Source: Bradyrhizobium betae | Lineage (GTDB): Bacteria; Pseudomonadota; Alphaproteobacteria; Rhizobiales; Xanthobacteraceae | Assembly: GCF_008932115.1 (NCBI RefSeq) | Contig: NZ_CP044543.1 | Span: 2,046,001-2,110,000 of the forward strand | Length of the DNA: 64,000 nt | Direction of reading: 5' to 3' | In this document: piece after piece, positions 1-9,803 of the stretch | Position numbering within the stretch: the stretch's first letter is position 1 | Layout of the letters: the number at the start of each line of letters is the position of its first letter | The notes under the pieces: generated by a model | Told to the model about the DNA's origin: nothing | Seen by the model: the letters and a program-made list of their open reading frames with translations, nothing else | The model's database searches: none | Position numbers and translations under genes: made by a program

Positions 1-1213
<1,213 letters not shown>

Positions 1214-1864
1214 ATGTACAAGCTCTATTCGATGCAGCGCTCCGGCAACAGCTACAAGGTCCGCCTTGCGCTGGCGCTGTTGAACGTGCCTTACGAAGCG
1301 GTCGAGGTGGACATTCTGCGCGGCGAGAGCCGCACCCCGGACTTTCTGACCAAGAACCCGTCGGGCCAGGTGCCGCTGCTCGAGGTCGGCGGCGACCGCT
1401 ATCTCGCCGAGTCCAACGCCATCCTCTGGTACGTCGCCGTCGGCACGCCGCTCGCGCCGGAGAACCGCATCGACCGCGCCGAGGCGCTGCAGTGGATGTT
1501 CTTCGAGCAGCACGCGCTCGAGCCGAACATCGGCGCGGCCTATTTCTGGCTGTCGCTGGTCAAGGGCGGCCGCGACCTGCAGACCCACGCGCTGGAGGAC
1601 TGGATGGAGCGCGGCTATGGCGCGCTCCAGGTGATGGAGAACCATCTCAAGACCAACGCCTATTTCGCGGCCCGCCAGCTCACGGTCGCCGACATCGCGC
1701 TGTACGGCTACACCCACCTTGCCGACCGCTGCGACTTCGACCTCGAGGCCTTCCCGGCGATCCGGGACTGGCTGAAGCGCGTCGAGGCCGCTCCCGGCTT
1801 CGTGGCGATGGACTGGCGCCCGGCCGACATCGAGGCCTCCGCCAGCATCGCGGCGGGCGCCTGA
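1214..1864 (+). CDS. Glutathione S-transferase family protein
   Basis: Probable soluble GST of 216 residues. The N-terminal thioredoxin-like domain (about 1-80) starts MYKLYSMQRSGNSYKVRLAL and contains the cis-proline segment GQVPLL and the glutathione-binding LAESNAI. The all-alpha C-terminal domain (about 90-210) carries the N-capping motif LTVADIALYGYTHLA. ATG 1214 is where family similarity starts; an upstream in-frame start at 1151 would add 21 unrelated residues. It stands alone. The substrate cannot be read from sequence; YfcG/GstA-like disulfide-bond reductase or detoxification roles are both possible. Confidence 0.88.
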   Translation: MYKLYSMQRSGNSYKVRLALALLNVPYEAVEVDILRGESRTPDFLTKNPSGQVPLLEVGGDRYLAESNAILWYVAVGTPLAPENRIDRAEALQWMFFEQHALEPNIGAAYFWLSLVKGGRDLQTHALEDWMERGYGALQVMENHLKTNAYFAARQLTVADIALYGYTHLADRCDFDLEAFPAIRDWLKRVEAAPGFVAMDWRPADIEASASIAAGA

Positions 1865-2016
1865 AAGGCTCCGGCGTTAAGAATTACGGGCATATCGTTA
1901 ACCTTTGCCGCAATCCCGCCATTTTCATCGCGGGAGCCGCCGCAATATTGCCGGTTGAAATTGTGAAGTTGTTCGACGTCGCGGGTGATTCGCCCGAACG
2001 TTGAAGGATTTAGACC

Positions 2017-2193
2017 ATGATTCGGGCGTCCGGCACGGCAGGCTTTCAAGGCCGTCCCGATACCGTCGCATCTTCCCGGTTGACCCACGCGGTTGCGGCT
2101 TCGCTCGCCGTCGCCGCGCTGTCGCTGTGTCTGATCGTCACGCTGACGGTGCTGTCGACCAAGGCGACCATGGCGATGGGTCTGCCGGTCTGA
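2017..2193 (+). CDS. Small single-helix membrane protein
   Basis: A 58-residue protein preceded by GAAGGA eight bases before the ATG. A polar N-terminus (MIRASGTAGFQGRPDTVASS) is followed by one hydrophobic segment, about residues 25-45 (AVAASLAVAALSLCLIVTLT), and a short tail ending in MAMGLPV. It looks like a single-pass inner-membrane protein. A second small membrane protein follows 91 bp downstream on the same strand, so the two may be cotranscribed. I recognise no family. The ribosome-binding site, the coherent hydrophobic block and the position between genes support it being real. Confidence 0.6.
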   Translation: MIRASGTAGFQGRPDTVASSRLTHAVAASLAVAALSLCLIVTLTVLSTKATMAMGLPV

Positions 2194-2284
2194 TCCCCAT
2201 TTCATCCTGGACCAGCCTTCACGGCGCCAAGAAACCTTCGATCTGGCCCGCGCCGACCGGTATCGGTATCGCGACAGGATTTCG

Positions 2285-2443
2285 ATGAAATCACCTGTGG
2301 TCGTCGTTGCAATCACCCTGACTGCGGCCATCCTGGTCGCGGCATCGCTGCTGATTTTCACCGGCATGCGCAAGAGCTCGGGGACCTCGACGCTGAATGC
2401 GCCTGCGCAGCAGCAGCGGCTCAGACACGCGCATTTGGTCTAA
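2285..2443 (+). CDS. Small membrane-anchored protein
   Basis: A 52-residue protein starting MKSPVVVVAITLTAAILVAA, with AGGA five bases before the ATG. Residues 4-24 form one hydrophobic segment followed by RKSS, as in an N-terminal anchor or uncleaved signal. The C-terminal half is polar (GTSTLNAPAQQQRLRHAHLV). It follows the 58-residue membrane protein on the same strand. No family is recognised. Confidence 0.55.
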   Translation: MKSPVVVVAITLTAAILVAASLLIFTGMRKSSGTSTLNAPAQQQRLRHAHLV

Positions 2444-2572
2444 AATCCTCCGAAAGCTTTGCGCGGCGTCACAGCCGCTCCTTAAGCGTTCCGCGCGATT
2501 TCGCACTGCACCCGCGCAACGATCAGTCAGTGTCGCGACCTTATCTCGTTCAGGAAGGAACGAGTCAGGCCC

Positions 2573-3385
2573 ATGCGATTCGGATGGCGTGCGATCTCCG
2601 GTCCTGTGCTGACGGCAGCGGTCGCGCTGCTGGCGATCCTGCTCGATCGTCATGTCCCCGTCCCCTCGCCTGCGCCGTTGTTCGTCGCCATCGTCGCGCT
2701 GGCGGGAACGCTGTCGGGTTTCGCCTCGGCCATGACCAGCGCGGCGCTCGCGGTGATCGGCGCAGCGCTGTTCTTCCTCAGCCGTCACGGCGTATCCTTC
2801 AGTGCGCCGGCGGATCTGGTCCGGCTCGGCCTGCTCGCCCTGACAGCTTTCGGCACCGCAGGCATCACCGGCCTGATGCGTGAGCGGCTGCTGGCCACCT
2901 TCGCCGCCGAGCGAAAGAGCCACGCCACCGCCGCGCGGCTTTCGGCCGCACTCGACGAGGTCGACATCGGCATCGTGCTGCTCGATGCCGAGACGCGGGC
3001 CGAGTTCATCAACCGCGCCTTCCGCGATTATTTCGCGCTGCCGGACGAAACCGCCGACGGCAAGCCGCCGTTCGTCGCGCTGATGTATCACGGCCGCGAC
3101 ACCGGTGCGTTCGAGCTGCCGGAAGACGAGCTCGCCACCTTCATCGCACAGCGCATGGAGACGGTGCGGATCGGCGATGCCACGCCGATCAACATCAATC
3201 TGCGCAGTGGCGAGGTGCTGCGCTTCGTCTGCGCCGTGCTGCCCGCCGGCGGCCGCATGCTGAGCTACACGCCGGTGACCGACCTCGTGCGCCACACCGA
3301 CCCGCCCTCGCGCGCCGACTACTACCGCTCGCTGCGCGATCCTACCGGCCGCGGACTGATCCGGTATCTGCGCGTCGCCCAGTGA
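2573..3385 (+). CDS. Membrane protein with PAS-like domain (DUF4118 plus PAS)
   Basis: 270 residues. Residues 8-100 hold three or four hydrophobic segments (VLTAAVALLAILL, LFVAIVALAGTLSGFAS, ALAVIGAALFFLS, LGLLALTAFGTAGITG), like the DUF4118/KdpD-type membrane region of sensor kinases. A linker follows and then a PAS-like domain from about 120 (LDEVDIGIVLLDAETRAEFINRAF, split here as LDEVDIGIVLLDAE and TRAEFINRAF). No kinase, GGDEF or EAL domain follows, so it is a stand-alone sensor module without a visible output. An AGGAAGGAA tract lies 12 bases before the ATG. The signal and partner are unknown. Confidence 0.72.
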   Translation: MRFGWRAISGPVLTAAVALLAILLDRHVPVPSPAPLFVAIVALAGTLSGFASAMTSAALAVIGAALFFLSRHGVSFSAPADLVRLGLLALTAFGTAGITGLMRERLLATFAAERKSHATAARLSAALDEVDIGIVLLDAETRAEFINRAFRDYFALPDETADGKPPFVALMYHGRDTGAFELPEDELATFIAQRMETVRIGDATPININLRSGEVLRFVCAVLPAGGRMLSYTPVTDLVRHTDPPSRADYYRSLRDPTGRGLIRYLRVAQ

Positions 3386-3456
3386 TGCGAGAGCACGATT
3401 GATCAGCGCGCTCCTCATCACGTATGAATGGCCTCCATCGGCCGCGAGAATTTCAG

Positions 3457-3912
3457 ATGTCGCTCAGCATTCGCTCCGTCACCAGGCAGGACTACGATCA
3501 GTGGCTGCCGCTGTGGGACGGCTACAACGCCTTCTACGGCCGCTCCGGCCCGACCGCGCTTGCACCCGAGATCACGCAGATGACGTGGCAGCGCTTCTTC
3601 GATGGCTACGAGCCGGTGCATGCGCTGGTCGCCGAGAGCGACGGCAAGCTGCTCGGGCTGACGCACTATCTGTTTCATCGCAGCACCACCGCGATCGAGC
3701 CGTCGTGCTATTTGCAGGACCTGTTCACGACCGAGGCCGCGCGCGGCAAGGGCGTCGGCTCGGCGTTGATCCATGGCGTCTATGAGCGCGCCAGGCTGGC
3801 GGGATCGCCGCGGGTCTACTGGCAGACGCACGAGACCAACGTCACGGCGCAGCGCCTGTACGACAAGGTTGCCGAGCGCTCCGGCTTCATCGTCTATCGC
3901 AAGGTCTTCTGA
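3457..3912 (+). CDS. GNAT family N-acetyltransferase
   Basis: 151 residues from the ATG at 3457, where GNAT similarity begins (MSLSIRSVTRQDYDQWLPLW). The acetyl-CoA pyrophosphate-binding motif A is visible as LQDLFTTEAARGKGVGSALI, followed by the motif B region YWQTHETNVTAQRLYDK. It therefore transfers acetyl from acetyl-CoA to an unknown amine, small molecule or protein. An alternative ATG at 3424 would add 11 unrelated residues. It is monocistronic, with a likely terminator about 120 bp downstream. Confidence 0.85.
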   Translation: MSLSIRSVTRQDYDQWLPLWDGYNAFYGRSGPTALAPEITQMTWQRFFDGYEPVHALVAESDGKLLGLTHYLFHRSTTAIEPSCYLQDLFTTEAARGKGVGSALIHGVYERARLAGSPRVYWQTHETNVTAQRLYDKVAERSGFIVYRKVF

Positions 3913-4033
3913 TTTTCGCCCGCCAGATGCTCTGTGGATAACTTTGCCTGTCACCGGCGCGTAACACTCCGGGACTAGGTTGCAGTTGCGTCTGATCAGG
4001 CCCCCCGTCACCGATCAAGCGCCCCAAAGCGGT

Positions 4034-4073
4034 CCCCGTCAGTCGCCGCGTCTGACAGGGGCCGCATTTTTTT
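4034..4073 (+). terminator. Rho-independent terminator candidate
   Basis: CCCCGTCAG (4034-4042) pairs with CTGACAGGGG (4052-4061), with one bulged A and a nine-base loop. A run of seven T follows at 4067-4073. It would end transcripts from the acetyltransferase gene. Confidence 0.65.
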
Positions 4074-4172
4074 GACCGCGATTGCCAAGCATGGCAGCAA
4101 CGCTGGCAGCGCCTTGCTGCTGCGGCGCACCGCGGTCACAATGGGCGCTGCTTTCTCCTGACAGGACCTCCC

Positions 4173-5114
4173 ATGGAAATTCGTAATCTCGGCGCCTCCG
4201 GCCTGCGCGTGTCCGCGGTCGGACTCGGCTGCAATAATTTCGGCCAGCGCATCGACCTCGAGGCCTCGCGCAAGGTGATCCATCGCGCGCTCGACAGCGG
4301 CATCACGCTGTTCGACACCGCCGACATCTATTCGAACATGGGCGGCTCGGAAAACGTGCTCGGCGCTGTGCTCGGCGATCGCCGCAAGGACATCGTGCTG
4401 GCGACCAAATATTCCAAGCCGATGGCCGAGGACGGCACCAAGCAGGGCGCCTCGCGCCGCTACATCATGGCGGCCGTGGAAGCGAGCCTGAAGCGGCTGA
4501 AGACCGATTACATCGATCTGTACCAGCAGCACGACTACGACCCGCTGACTCCGATCGAGGAGAGCCTGCGCGCGCTCGACGACCTCGTCCGGCAGGGCAA
4601 GGTCCGCTACATCGGCAATTCCAACTTTCCGGCCTGGCGGATCGCCGAGGCGGAATACGTCGCCCGCGCGATGAATGTCACGCGCTTCGTCTCCTGCCAG
4701 GACGAATATTCGCTGGTCGTGCGCGACATCGAGAAGGACCTGTTGCCGGCAGCGACGGAATACAAGCTCGGCCTGTTGCCGTTCTTCCCGCTCGCCAGCG
4801 GACTCCTGACCGGCAAATATAAGAAGGGCGAGGCCGCCCCCGGCGACACCCGCTTCGGCCAGACGCCGCGGCTCCGCGACCGCTACGTCACGCCGCGCAA
4901 CGAGGCCATCGTCGAGAAGCTGCAGGCCTTCGCGCAGGCACGCGGCCATTCCATGCTCGAGCTCGCTTTCTCCTGGCTCGCCTGCCGCCCGCAGGTCTCC
5001 AGCGTGATCGCCGGCGCCACCCGCGCCGAGCAGATCGAGCAGAACGTCAAGGCGATCGCGTGGAAGCTCAGCGCGGAGGAGATGGCGGAGATCGACAAGA
5101 TCACGCTGGGCTGA
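4173..5114 (+). CDS. Aldo/keto reductase
   Basis: NAD(P)H-dependent oxidoreductase with a TIM barrel, 313 residues. The catalytic tetrad is visible as Asp48 and Tyr53 (FDTADIY), Lys79 (LATKY) and His120 (DLYQQHDYD). The C-terminal nucleotide-binding segment SSVIAGATRAEQIEQN is typical of the YajO/Tas-like (AKR11/12-type) group. The N-terminus MEIRNLGASGLRVSAVGLG is standard. It is monocistronic: a hairpin lies just after the stop and the next gene is convergent. The carbonyl substrate cannot be inferred. Confidence 0.92.
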   Translation: MEIRNLGASGLRVSAVGLGCNNFGQRIDLEASRKVIHRALDSGITLFDTADIYSNMGGSENVLGAVLGDRRKDIVLATKYSKPMAEDGTKQGASRRYIMAAVEASLKRLKTDYIDLYQQHDYDPLTPIEESLRALDDLVRQGKVRYIGNSNFPAWRIAEAEYVARAMNVTRFVSCQDEYSLVVRDIEKDLLPAATEYKLGLLPFFPLASGLLTGKYKKGEAAPGDTRFGQTPRLRDRYVTPRNEAIVEKLQAFAQARGHSMLELAFSWLACRPQVSSVIAGATRAEQIEQNVKAIAWKLSAEEMAEIDKITLG

Positions 5115-5123
5115 TTTTTGCAG

Positions 5124-5145
5124 CGCGGCGCTACCTGGCGCCGCG
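5124..5145. terminator. Hairpin between convergent genes
   Basis: A perfect 8-bp stem, CGCGGCGC (5124-5131) with GCGCCGCG (5138-5145), and a six-base loop. On the plus strand it is followed by TTATTT, so it best fits termination of the aldo/keto reductase transcript. It abuts the stop codon of the convergent monooxygenase gene. Confidence 0.6.
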
Positions 5146-5469
5146 TTATTTCGCGCCGCGCCCGACCGCCTGCATCACCTCAAAACCTTCGAACTGGGGA
5201 TGGCCGAGATAGGTCGGCTTGGTGTCGCCGGCCCGCGCATGCGCCGCGCGAAACGCTTCCGACTTGGTCCACGCCTCGAACGCCGCATGGTTCGCCCACA
5301 CGGTGTGCGAGGCATACAGCGTGTGGTCCTCGAGCTCGGGCCCGCGCAGCAGATGGAATTCGACGAAGCCCGGCACCTTGTCCAGATGCGTATCGCGCGT
5401 CAGCCAGATCTGCTCGAAGGCGGACTCGGAGCCCTTGGCGACGCGGAAGCGGTTCATGGCGATGTACAT
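5146..5469 (-). CDS. IsdG/HmuQ-like haem monooxygenase (ABM fold)
   Basis: 107-residue ferredoxin-like ABM-fold protein. Asn6, Trp67 and His77 (TNR-equivalent MNRFRV, FEAWTKSEAF, AAH) fall at the positions of the Asn-Trp-His triad of IsdG/IsdI, the haem-degrading monooxygenases. HmuQ and HmuD are the known Bradyrhizobium members of that family. The inferred role is cytosolic oxidative opening of haem to release iron. No haem-uptake gene or Irr/Fur-type box was noticed nearby, so it is an orphan here. It starts at ATG 5469, with GGAG-like sequence in the leader, and is convergent with the aldo/keto reductase. A generic antibiotic-biosynthesis-monooxygenase-like role is the alternative. Confidence 0.8.
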   Translation of the reverse strand: MYIAMNRFRVAKGSESAFEQIWLTRDTHLDKVPGFVEFHLLRGPELEDHTLYASHTVWANHAAFEAWTKSEAFRAAHARAGDTKPTYLGHPQFEGFEVMQAVGRGAK

Positions 5470-5502
5470 GGGTGAGTTCTCCTGATGCTCGGCTCATCAT
5501 GT

Positions 5503-5608
5503 CGTCATTCCGGGACGCGCCGCAAGGCGCGGGCCCGGAATCCATTTGGCAGCAGAACATGCGGAGTGATGGATTCCGGGTCCGCGCCGCGCGCGCCCCG
5601 GAATGACG
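5503..5608. repeat. Palindromic intergenic repeat (CGTCATTCCGGG family)
   Basis: Outer arms CGTCATTCCGGG (5503-5514) and CCCGGAATGACG (5597-5608) flank inner GC-rich arms. Related copies occur at about 17555, 18475 and 38439 in this window. Confidence 0.75.
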
Positions 5609-5609
5609 G

Positions 5610-6827
5610 CTAGGCAACCAATCCCTTCATCGGCCTTGCGCTTGCACTGTCCGGGAAAACCGTCTCCGCCAGAACGCGATCCGAGAGACCGAACTGCCCC
5701 TGCAGCACACCCTTGATCACCGAGCGGAGATCGGTGGTCGGCTTGAGGTCACGCCCTTCATAGAGATTCGCGAGCTTGAGGCCGGGCCAGTCGGAGATGA
5801 CGCGGCCGCCTTTCACGGCGCCGCCGGCGAGCAGCGCGACGGTGGCGGTGCCGTGATCGGTGCCGTCGGTGCCGTTGATCCGTGCGGTGCGGCCGAATTC
5901 GGTGGCGACGACGACGACGGTGTCGCGCCAGCGCTCGCCCAAGCCGCTTTCGAATTCGGCGAGCGCGCCATCGAGCCCGCCGAGCAGGAAGGCGAGACGC
6001 CCGACCGGGCCGCCTTCATTGGCATGCGTGTCCCAACCATCGAAGGCGAGCGCGGCGATGCGCGGGCCGTCATCGGCGGCCATCAGCTTTGCCGCGCCGC
6101 GCGCCACCTGGCGCATCTGCGCGACCTGGTTGCCGGGCTTCGGCTTCATGTCGTCGCCGCTCGCGATCTTGTCGAGTTGAAGGCCCTGCGACAGCGCCGA
6201 AGCCAGCGCCGGGTCGCGGTGGCGATAGAGATCGACCAGCCGCATCGCGGTGTCGTCATCGGCTTGCGGCAGCGCGACCGGCGCCCAGCCAACGGTCGGC
6301 GCGTTGCCGCGCAGCACCAGCGGCGTGGTCGGCCCGACCGCGAGACCGCTCGACACCCGCTCGCCGCGCGGCAGCGCTTCCAGCGCGCGGTTCAGCCAGC
6401 CGGATTGCACCCGGCCCGGACCGGCATAGCCGCTTTCGAGCACGTCCTGGCCGTCGAAATGCGAGCGGTCGCGATAGGGTGTCGCGACCGCATGGATCAC
6501 CGCGGCATGCTTGTCGCGGTACATGCGTGCGAACTCCGGCATGGCCGGATGCAGCGCGAAGAAGCTGTCGAGCATGAGCGCGGGATGCGCGCCTTCCGCC
6601 GTCAGCGCGATCGATCCGTGCAGGCCGGCATAGTCAGGGTCGCCGACCGGCGCGACGGTCGAGAGCCCGTCGAGCGCGCCGCGCAGGATCACCACGACCA
6701 GCCTGGGATCGCGCCCGTCGGCCGCACGCGCGAATTTCGGCAAATAGGCCCAGGCCGCGAAGGAGGCGCCGCCGAGCAGCAGGCCGCGGCGCGAGGTGAG
6801 GAGGCGGTTCTCGACGCAGTCGATCAT
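5610..6827 (-). CDS. DUF1501 TAT-exported protein
   Basis: 405 residues. The N-terminus carries a twin-arginine signal (TSRRGLLLGGASFAAWAYLP), followed by a DUF1501 domain of the alkaline-phosphatase/sulfatase-like superfamily. Visible conserved segments are VVVILRGALDGLS, HPAMPEFARMY, the metal-site-like FDGWDTHANEGG and ATEFGRTARINGTDGTDHG. It is therefore a periplasmic or secreted metal-dependent hydrolase-like protein of unknown substrate. ATG 6827 is preferred because GGAG lies six bases upstream; ATG 6833 overlaps the stop of the upstream DUF1800 gene as ATGA. The DUF1800-DUF1501 pair is a recurrent bacterial gene couple, so the products probably act together. Confidence 0.88.
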   Translation of the reverse strand: MIDCVENRLLTSRRGLLLGGASFAAWAYLPKFARAADGRDPRLVVVILRGALDGLSTVAPVGDPDYAGLHGSIALTAEGAHPALMLDSFFALHPAMPEFARMYRDKHAAVIHAVATPYRDRSHFDGQDVLESGYAGPGRVQSGWLNRALEALPRGERVSSGLAVGPTTPLVLRGNAPTVGWAPVALPQADDDTAMRLVDLYRHRDPALASALSQGLQLDKIASGDDMKPKPGNQVAQMRQVARGAAKLMAADDGPRIAALAFDGWDTHANEGGPVGRLAFLLGGLDGALAEFESGLGERWRDTVVVVATEFGRTARINGTDGTDHGTATVALLAGGAVKGGRVISDWPGLKLANLYEGRDLKPTTDLRSVIKGVLQGQFGLSDRVLAETVFPDSASARPMKGLVA

Positions 6828-6829
6828 CT

Positions 6830-8398
6830 TCATCTCCGCTGCATTTCCGGCGACATCAACAGCAGCGCCAGCGCCTGCTGCCGCGATTCCGCGCGCTCGA
6901 TGGTTTTGCGCGTTTCGATCGAGGCCGCATCGGCCGCGGCGAATTCCAGCAGGTCGAGCGGATCGATATTGTTGCCGAGCCGTGCGCCCATTTGCGCGGC
7001 AATGTCCAGCCGCAGCTTCATGCCTTCGGGCGCGGCCCAGGCGGCGCTGGTGTCGGGGAAGCCGTTCGGTCCTGCAGGCGACCACAGCGGCTGGCCGAGC
7101 AGATTGAGATTGTTGAGATAGCCGCCGGGATCCTCCGGCACGCGCGCGAGCAGCCGGCCGCTCGCGACCACGAAGTCATAAGGCGAGCGCATCTTGGTCA
7201 GCGGCGCCTTCCAGGCTTCGTCGGAATCGACCAGCGCCGTCGCCATCGCCTTGAGATCACCGTCGGTCTTGACGAAGACATCGCGCAGGCGCGCCACGAG
7301 GGCCGGCGGCGGATCGTCGGCGACGAAGTGACGGACGAATTTGGTGGCGACGAAATTCGCGGTCGAGGGATGGCGCGCGATGTCGGCGAGCGCGGCTTCG
7401 CCCTGCGCCAGCCCCGTCGCCTCGTAAGTCTTGCCGAGCAGCATTTGCGCCCCCGGCTGGTGCGCGTTGGCATTGAACACGAAGGAGCCGGGCGCCCCCA
7501 ACTGGCCCTGCCGTCCGGCAAACGTCCAGCCCGTGATGATGCGCGCGAGCGAGGTGACGTCCTCCTGCGTGTAGCCGCCGCCGACGCCGAGCGTATGCAG
7601 CTCCATGATCTCGCGCGCGAGATTCTCGTTCAGCCCGCGCTTGCGGTTCTGCCCCGCGCGCGAATCCGGACCGAGCGATTGCTGGTTGTCGAGGAAGAAC
7701 AGCATCGCCGGATGCTGCTCGACCGCCTTCAGCATGTCGGCGAAACGCCCGAGCACGTGCGGCCTGATCGCTTCGCGCTCGAACGCGCCGGCCCAGATCC
7801 GCGCCAGCTCGCCCTTGCTGGCGGAGATACAGAAATGGTTGGACCAGAACACGACGAGGCGCTCGGTGAAGCCGCACTCGACCAGCGTCGCGCGCTGCAG
7901 CCGTGCCAGCGCCTCGGCGCGAAAGGTCTTTTGAATCACGTTGAGCGGCTGCGGCGCGGGTTTTGCGGCGGGCTGGGCGGCCATATTCGGCTGCATGGTC
8001 TCGGGCTTCGCCGTGGTATCGGCGGGCTTGGCCTCGGCCATCTGGCCGGCGATCTCGGTCGCCACCGTGCTCAGCGAGAGATTGCGGCGCAAGCCCGGCT
8101 TCTGATCGGCCGGCGTCTCGGCGGGCGCGGTGGCCTTGGTCGTTTCCTTGGCCGTCTCTTTGGCGGCTTCGCGCGCCTGCTTGACCTGGTCCTGATAGGC
8201 AAACACGGCCTGGCCGAGCTGCGGCGTCGATTGCAGGCCGGGCGCTTCCAGCAGCACGCCGTTCGGGCGCGCCAGTTCCGCCTTCACGAAGCCGCGCGGG
8301 TCGGAAGCCGCGTTAATGAGATCGCCGGAGGCCCCGCCGCGGGCCCCGAAGCCGAAACGGTTGAGCGCGACGAGCGCGGCTTGCGAATCGCGGGCCAT
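6830..8398 (-). CDS. DUF1800 domain protein
   Basis: 522 residues, standard length for DUF1800. The family core is visible: FWSNHFCIS, the long motif beginning NLAREIMELHTLGVGGGYTQ, and PSTANFVATKFVRHFVADDP. An Ala/Lys/Pro-rich low-complexity insert (about 75-150, with repeated AKETAKETTKATAPAE and QPAAKPAPQP) is probably a disordered linker. There is no obvious cleavable signal. The gene overlaps the downstream DUF1501 gene and is translated just before it. The molecular function of DUF1800 is not established. The divergent gene at 8515 shares the 116-bp promoter region. Confidence 0.88.
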   Translation of the reverse strand: MARDSQAALVALNRFGFGARGGASGDLINAASDPRGFVKAELARPNGVLLEAPGLQSTPQLGQAVFAYQDQVKQAREAAKETAKETTKATAPAETPADQKPGLRRNLSLSTVATEIAGQMAEAKPADTTAKPETMQPNMAAQPAAKPAPQPLNVIQKTFRAEALARLQRATLVECGFTERLVVFWSNHFCISASKGELARIWAGAFEREAIRPHVLGRFADMLKAVEQHPAMLFFLDNQQSLGPDSRAGQNRKRGLNENLAREIMELHTLGVGGGYTQEDVTSLARIITGWTFAGRQGQLGAPGSFVFNANAHQPGAQMLLGKTYEATGLAQGEAALADIARHPSTANFVATKFVRHFVADDPPPALVARLRDVFVKTDGDLKAMATALVDSDEAWKAPLTKMRSPYDFVVASGRLLARVPEDPGGYLNNLNLLGQPLWSPAGPNGFPDTSAAWAAPEGMKLRLDIAAQMGARLGNNIDPLDLLEFAAADAASIETRKTIERAESRQQALALLLMSPEMQRR

Positions 8399-8514
8399 CG
8401 ATTTGTCCTTCGCGTGTTGCCGACCGCTTTGCGAGTCCGTTTGCAGCGCTTAATATATACCGCAGCCGGAGATGAACCCGAGATGAAAACGACGGCACAG
8501 CTTTTGCGCAAATC

Positions 8515-8721
8515 ATGACAATTCCGAAAGAATTTCCCTTGCCGGAACCGCGCCGCCTCACCTGCTCCCGCTGCGGCACCGAGTTCGGCTGCGATCTCTC
8601 GGGCAATTGCTGGTGCGCGGAGGAAACCGCGAAGCTGCCGATGCCGGTCAAGGGCGAGGACTGTCTGTGCCGGGAGTGTTTGCGCAAGGCGGCGGACGAG
8701 GCGAGCGCTGCTGCGCGTTAG
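8515..8721 (+). CDS. Cysteine-rich CWC family protein
   Basis: 68 residues with nine cysteines in the pattern of the Cys-rich CWC family: CSRCGTEFGCD, NCWCAEE, LPMP, then CLCRECLRK. The spacing suggests zinc or Fe-S binding; the function is unknown. The gene starts 116 bp from the divergent DUF1800 gene with no strong ribosome-binding site. Confidence 0.8.
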   Translation: MTIPKEFPLPEPRRLTCSRCGTEFGCDLSGNCWCAEETAKLPMPVKGEDCLCRECLRKAADEASAAAR

Positions 8722-8804
8722 GCGCGAGAGCGTAGCGACATCCCCACTGTCGTCCCCGCGGAAGCGATGAGTTCGCAGGGACGACCGCGGGGAGGCCGCG
8801 TGCC

Positions 8805-9502
8805 CTACACCGCATGCCCGGGTGATTTCCGTGCCATGCCGTCAAACGCGTCGAGCAGCTTCTCGCGCCATTCGTAGACCGGATCGTCCGCTTCCAGCAG
8901 CTTGAACGGGCTCGTCACGCGCGCCCACTGAAAACCGCCGAACACGATGTAGTCGGCATAGTTCGGCGCGCGGCCGCCGATGAAGGGCTGTTTCTTCAGC
9001 GTTTGCCGCATCACCTCCAGCGACTTGCGGAACGCGACCACGCCTGCATCGCGGCTCGCCATCACCTCTTCGAGGGTCTTGCCGCCGAAGCGCGCCTCGC
9101 GCGATTGGCGGAAATAGGCCGCATCGACCTCAGCGAGGTTCTTCGGGATGTCGGCGATGATCAGCGGAAAGATGCCGCCGACGATGGCGATGTCGCCCAG
9201 GCGTTGATCATGCGCGCCATCGCGCGGCCGCCCTCGCCGCCGAACAGCGACGGCTGGTTTGGGAAATTGTCTTCGAGATAGTTCGCGATCGTCCAGGAAT
9301 CGACCACCGGCTTGTCGTGATGCAGCAGCACCGGAACCTTCTCCGAGCCATGCGGCGCGAGCGTGCTCTTCTCGGTGAAGCGCCAGGGCAGCGATTCCGC
9401 CGCAAGGCCCTTGTGCGCGAGCGCCATCCGCGTGCGCCAGCAGAACGGGCTGAACGGGCGCGAGGCGTCGGTGCCGACGAGTTCGAACAGCTTCAGTGAC
9501 AT
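8805..9502 (-). pseudogene. Glutathione S-transferase, disrupted by a frameshift
   Basis: Starting at ATG 9502 (GGAGG 5' of it), one frame encodes the thioredoxin-like N-terminal half: MSLKLFELVGTDASRPFSPF, EKVPVLLHHDKPVVDSWTI, and on to ARMINAWA. The sequence then leaves frame at about 9192-9198. The C-terminal half (DIAIVGGIFPLIIADIPKNL to MARKSPGHAV, stop at 8805) continues in another frame. Adding one base in the GGGCGAC stretch would restore INAWADIAIVGG, so a single-base deletion fully explains it. Both halves look conserved and free of other lesions. Either the gene was recently inactivated or this is a sequencing error. The intact product would be a ~232-residue GST. Confidence 0.85.
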
Positions 9503-9520
9503 GAACCGCCTCCACGCTCC

Positions 9521-9606
9521 GTCATTGCGACGAGCTCTTGCGACGAAGCAATCCAGACTGCCGCCGCGGAGACATTCTGGATTGCTTCGCTTGCGCTCGC
9601 AATGAC
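9521..9606. repeat. Palindromic repeat (GTCATTGCGA / GAAGCAATCCAGA family)
   Basis: Outer arms GTCATTGCGA (9521-9530) and TCGCAATGAC (9597-9606), with inner arms GAAGCAATCCAGA and TCTGGATTGCTTC. This is a common dispersed intergenic element in Bradyrhizobium and Rhodopseudomonas. The rest of the 301-bp gap 9503-9803 holds nothing recognisable beyond the next gene's leader. Confidence 0.75.
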
Positions 9607-9803
9607 GATGTGGCGATAGCTCGACCGCACACCGACGATGTACTCGCATGCAAGTCACGATCCCGCACGCCTGTCAATCGGACCGGCCTCACACCGCGAG
9701 ACAAAATTCCACGCGGCAACGCCACCTCGCACGTTGTGCCTGCCGCATATCGGACCTAAGCTCACGTCATTTCGAGGATCATGATATTGGCAAGGAGTTT
9801 CCG

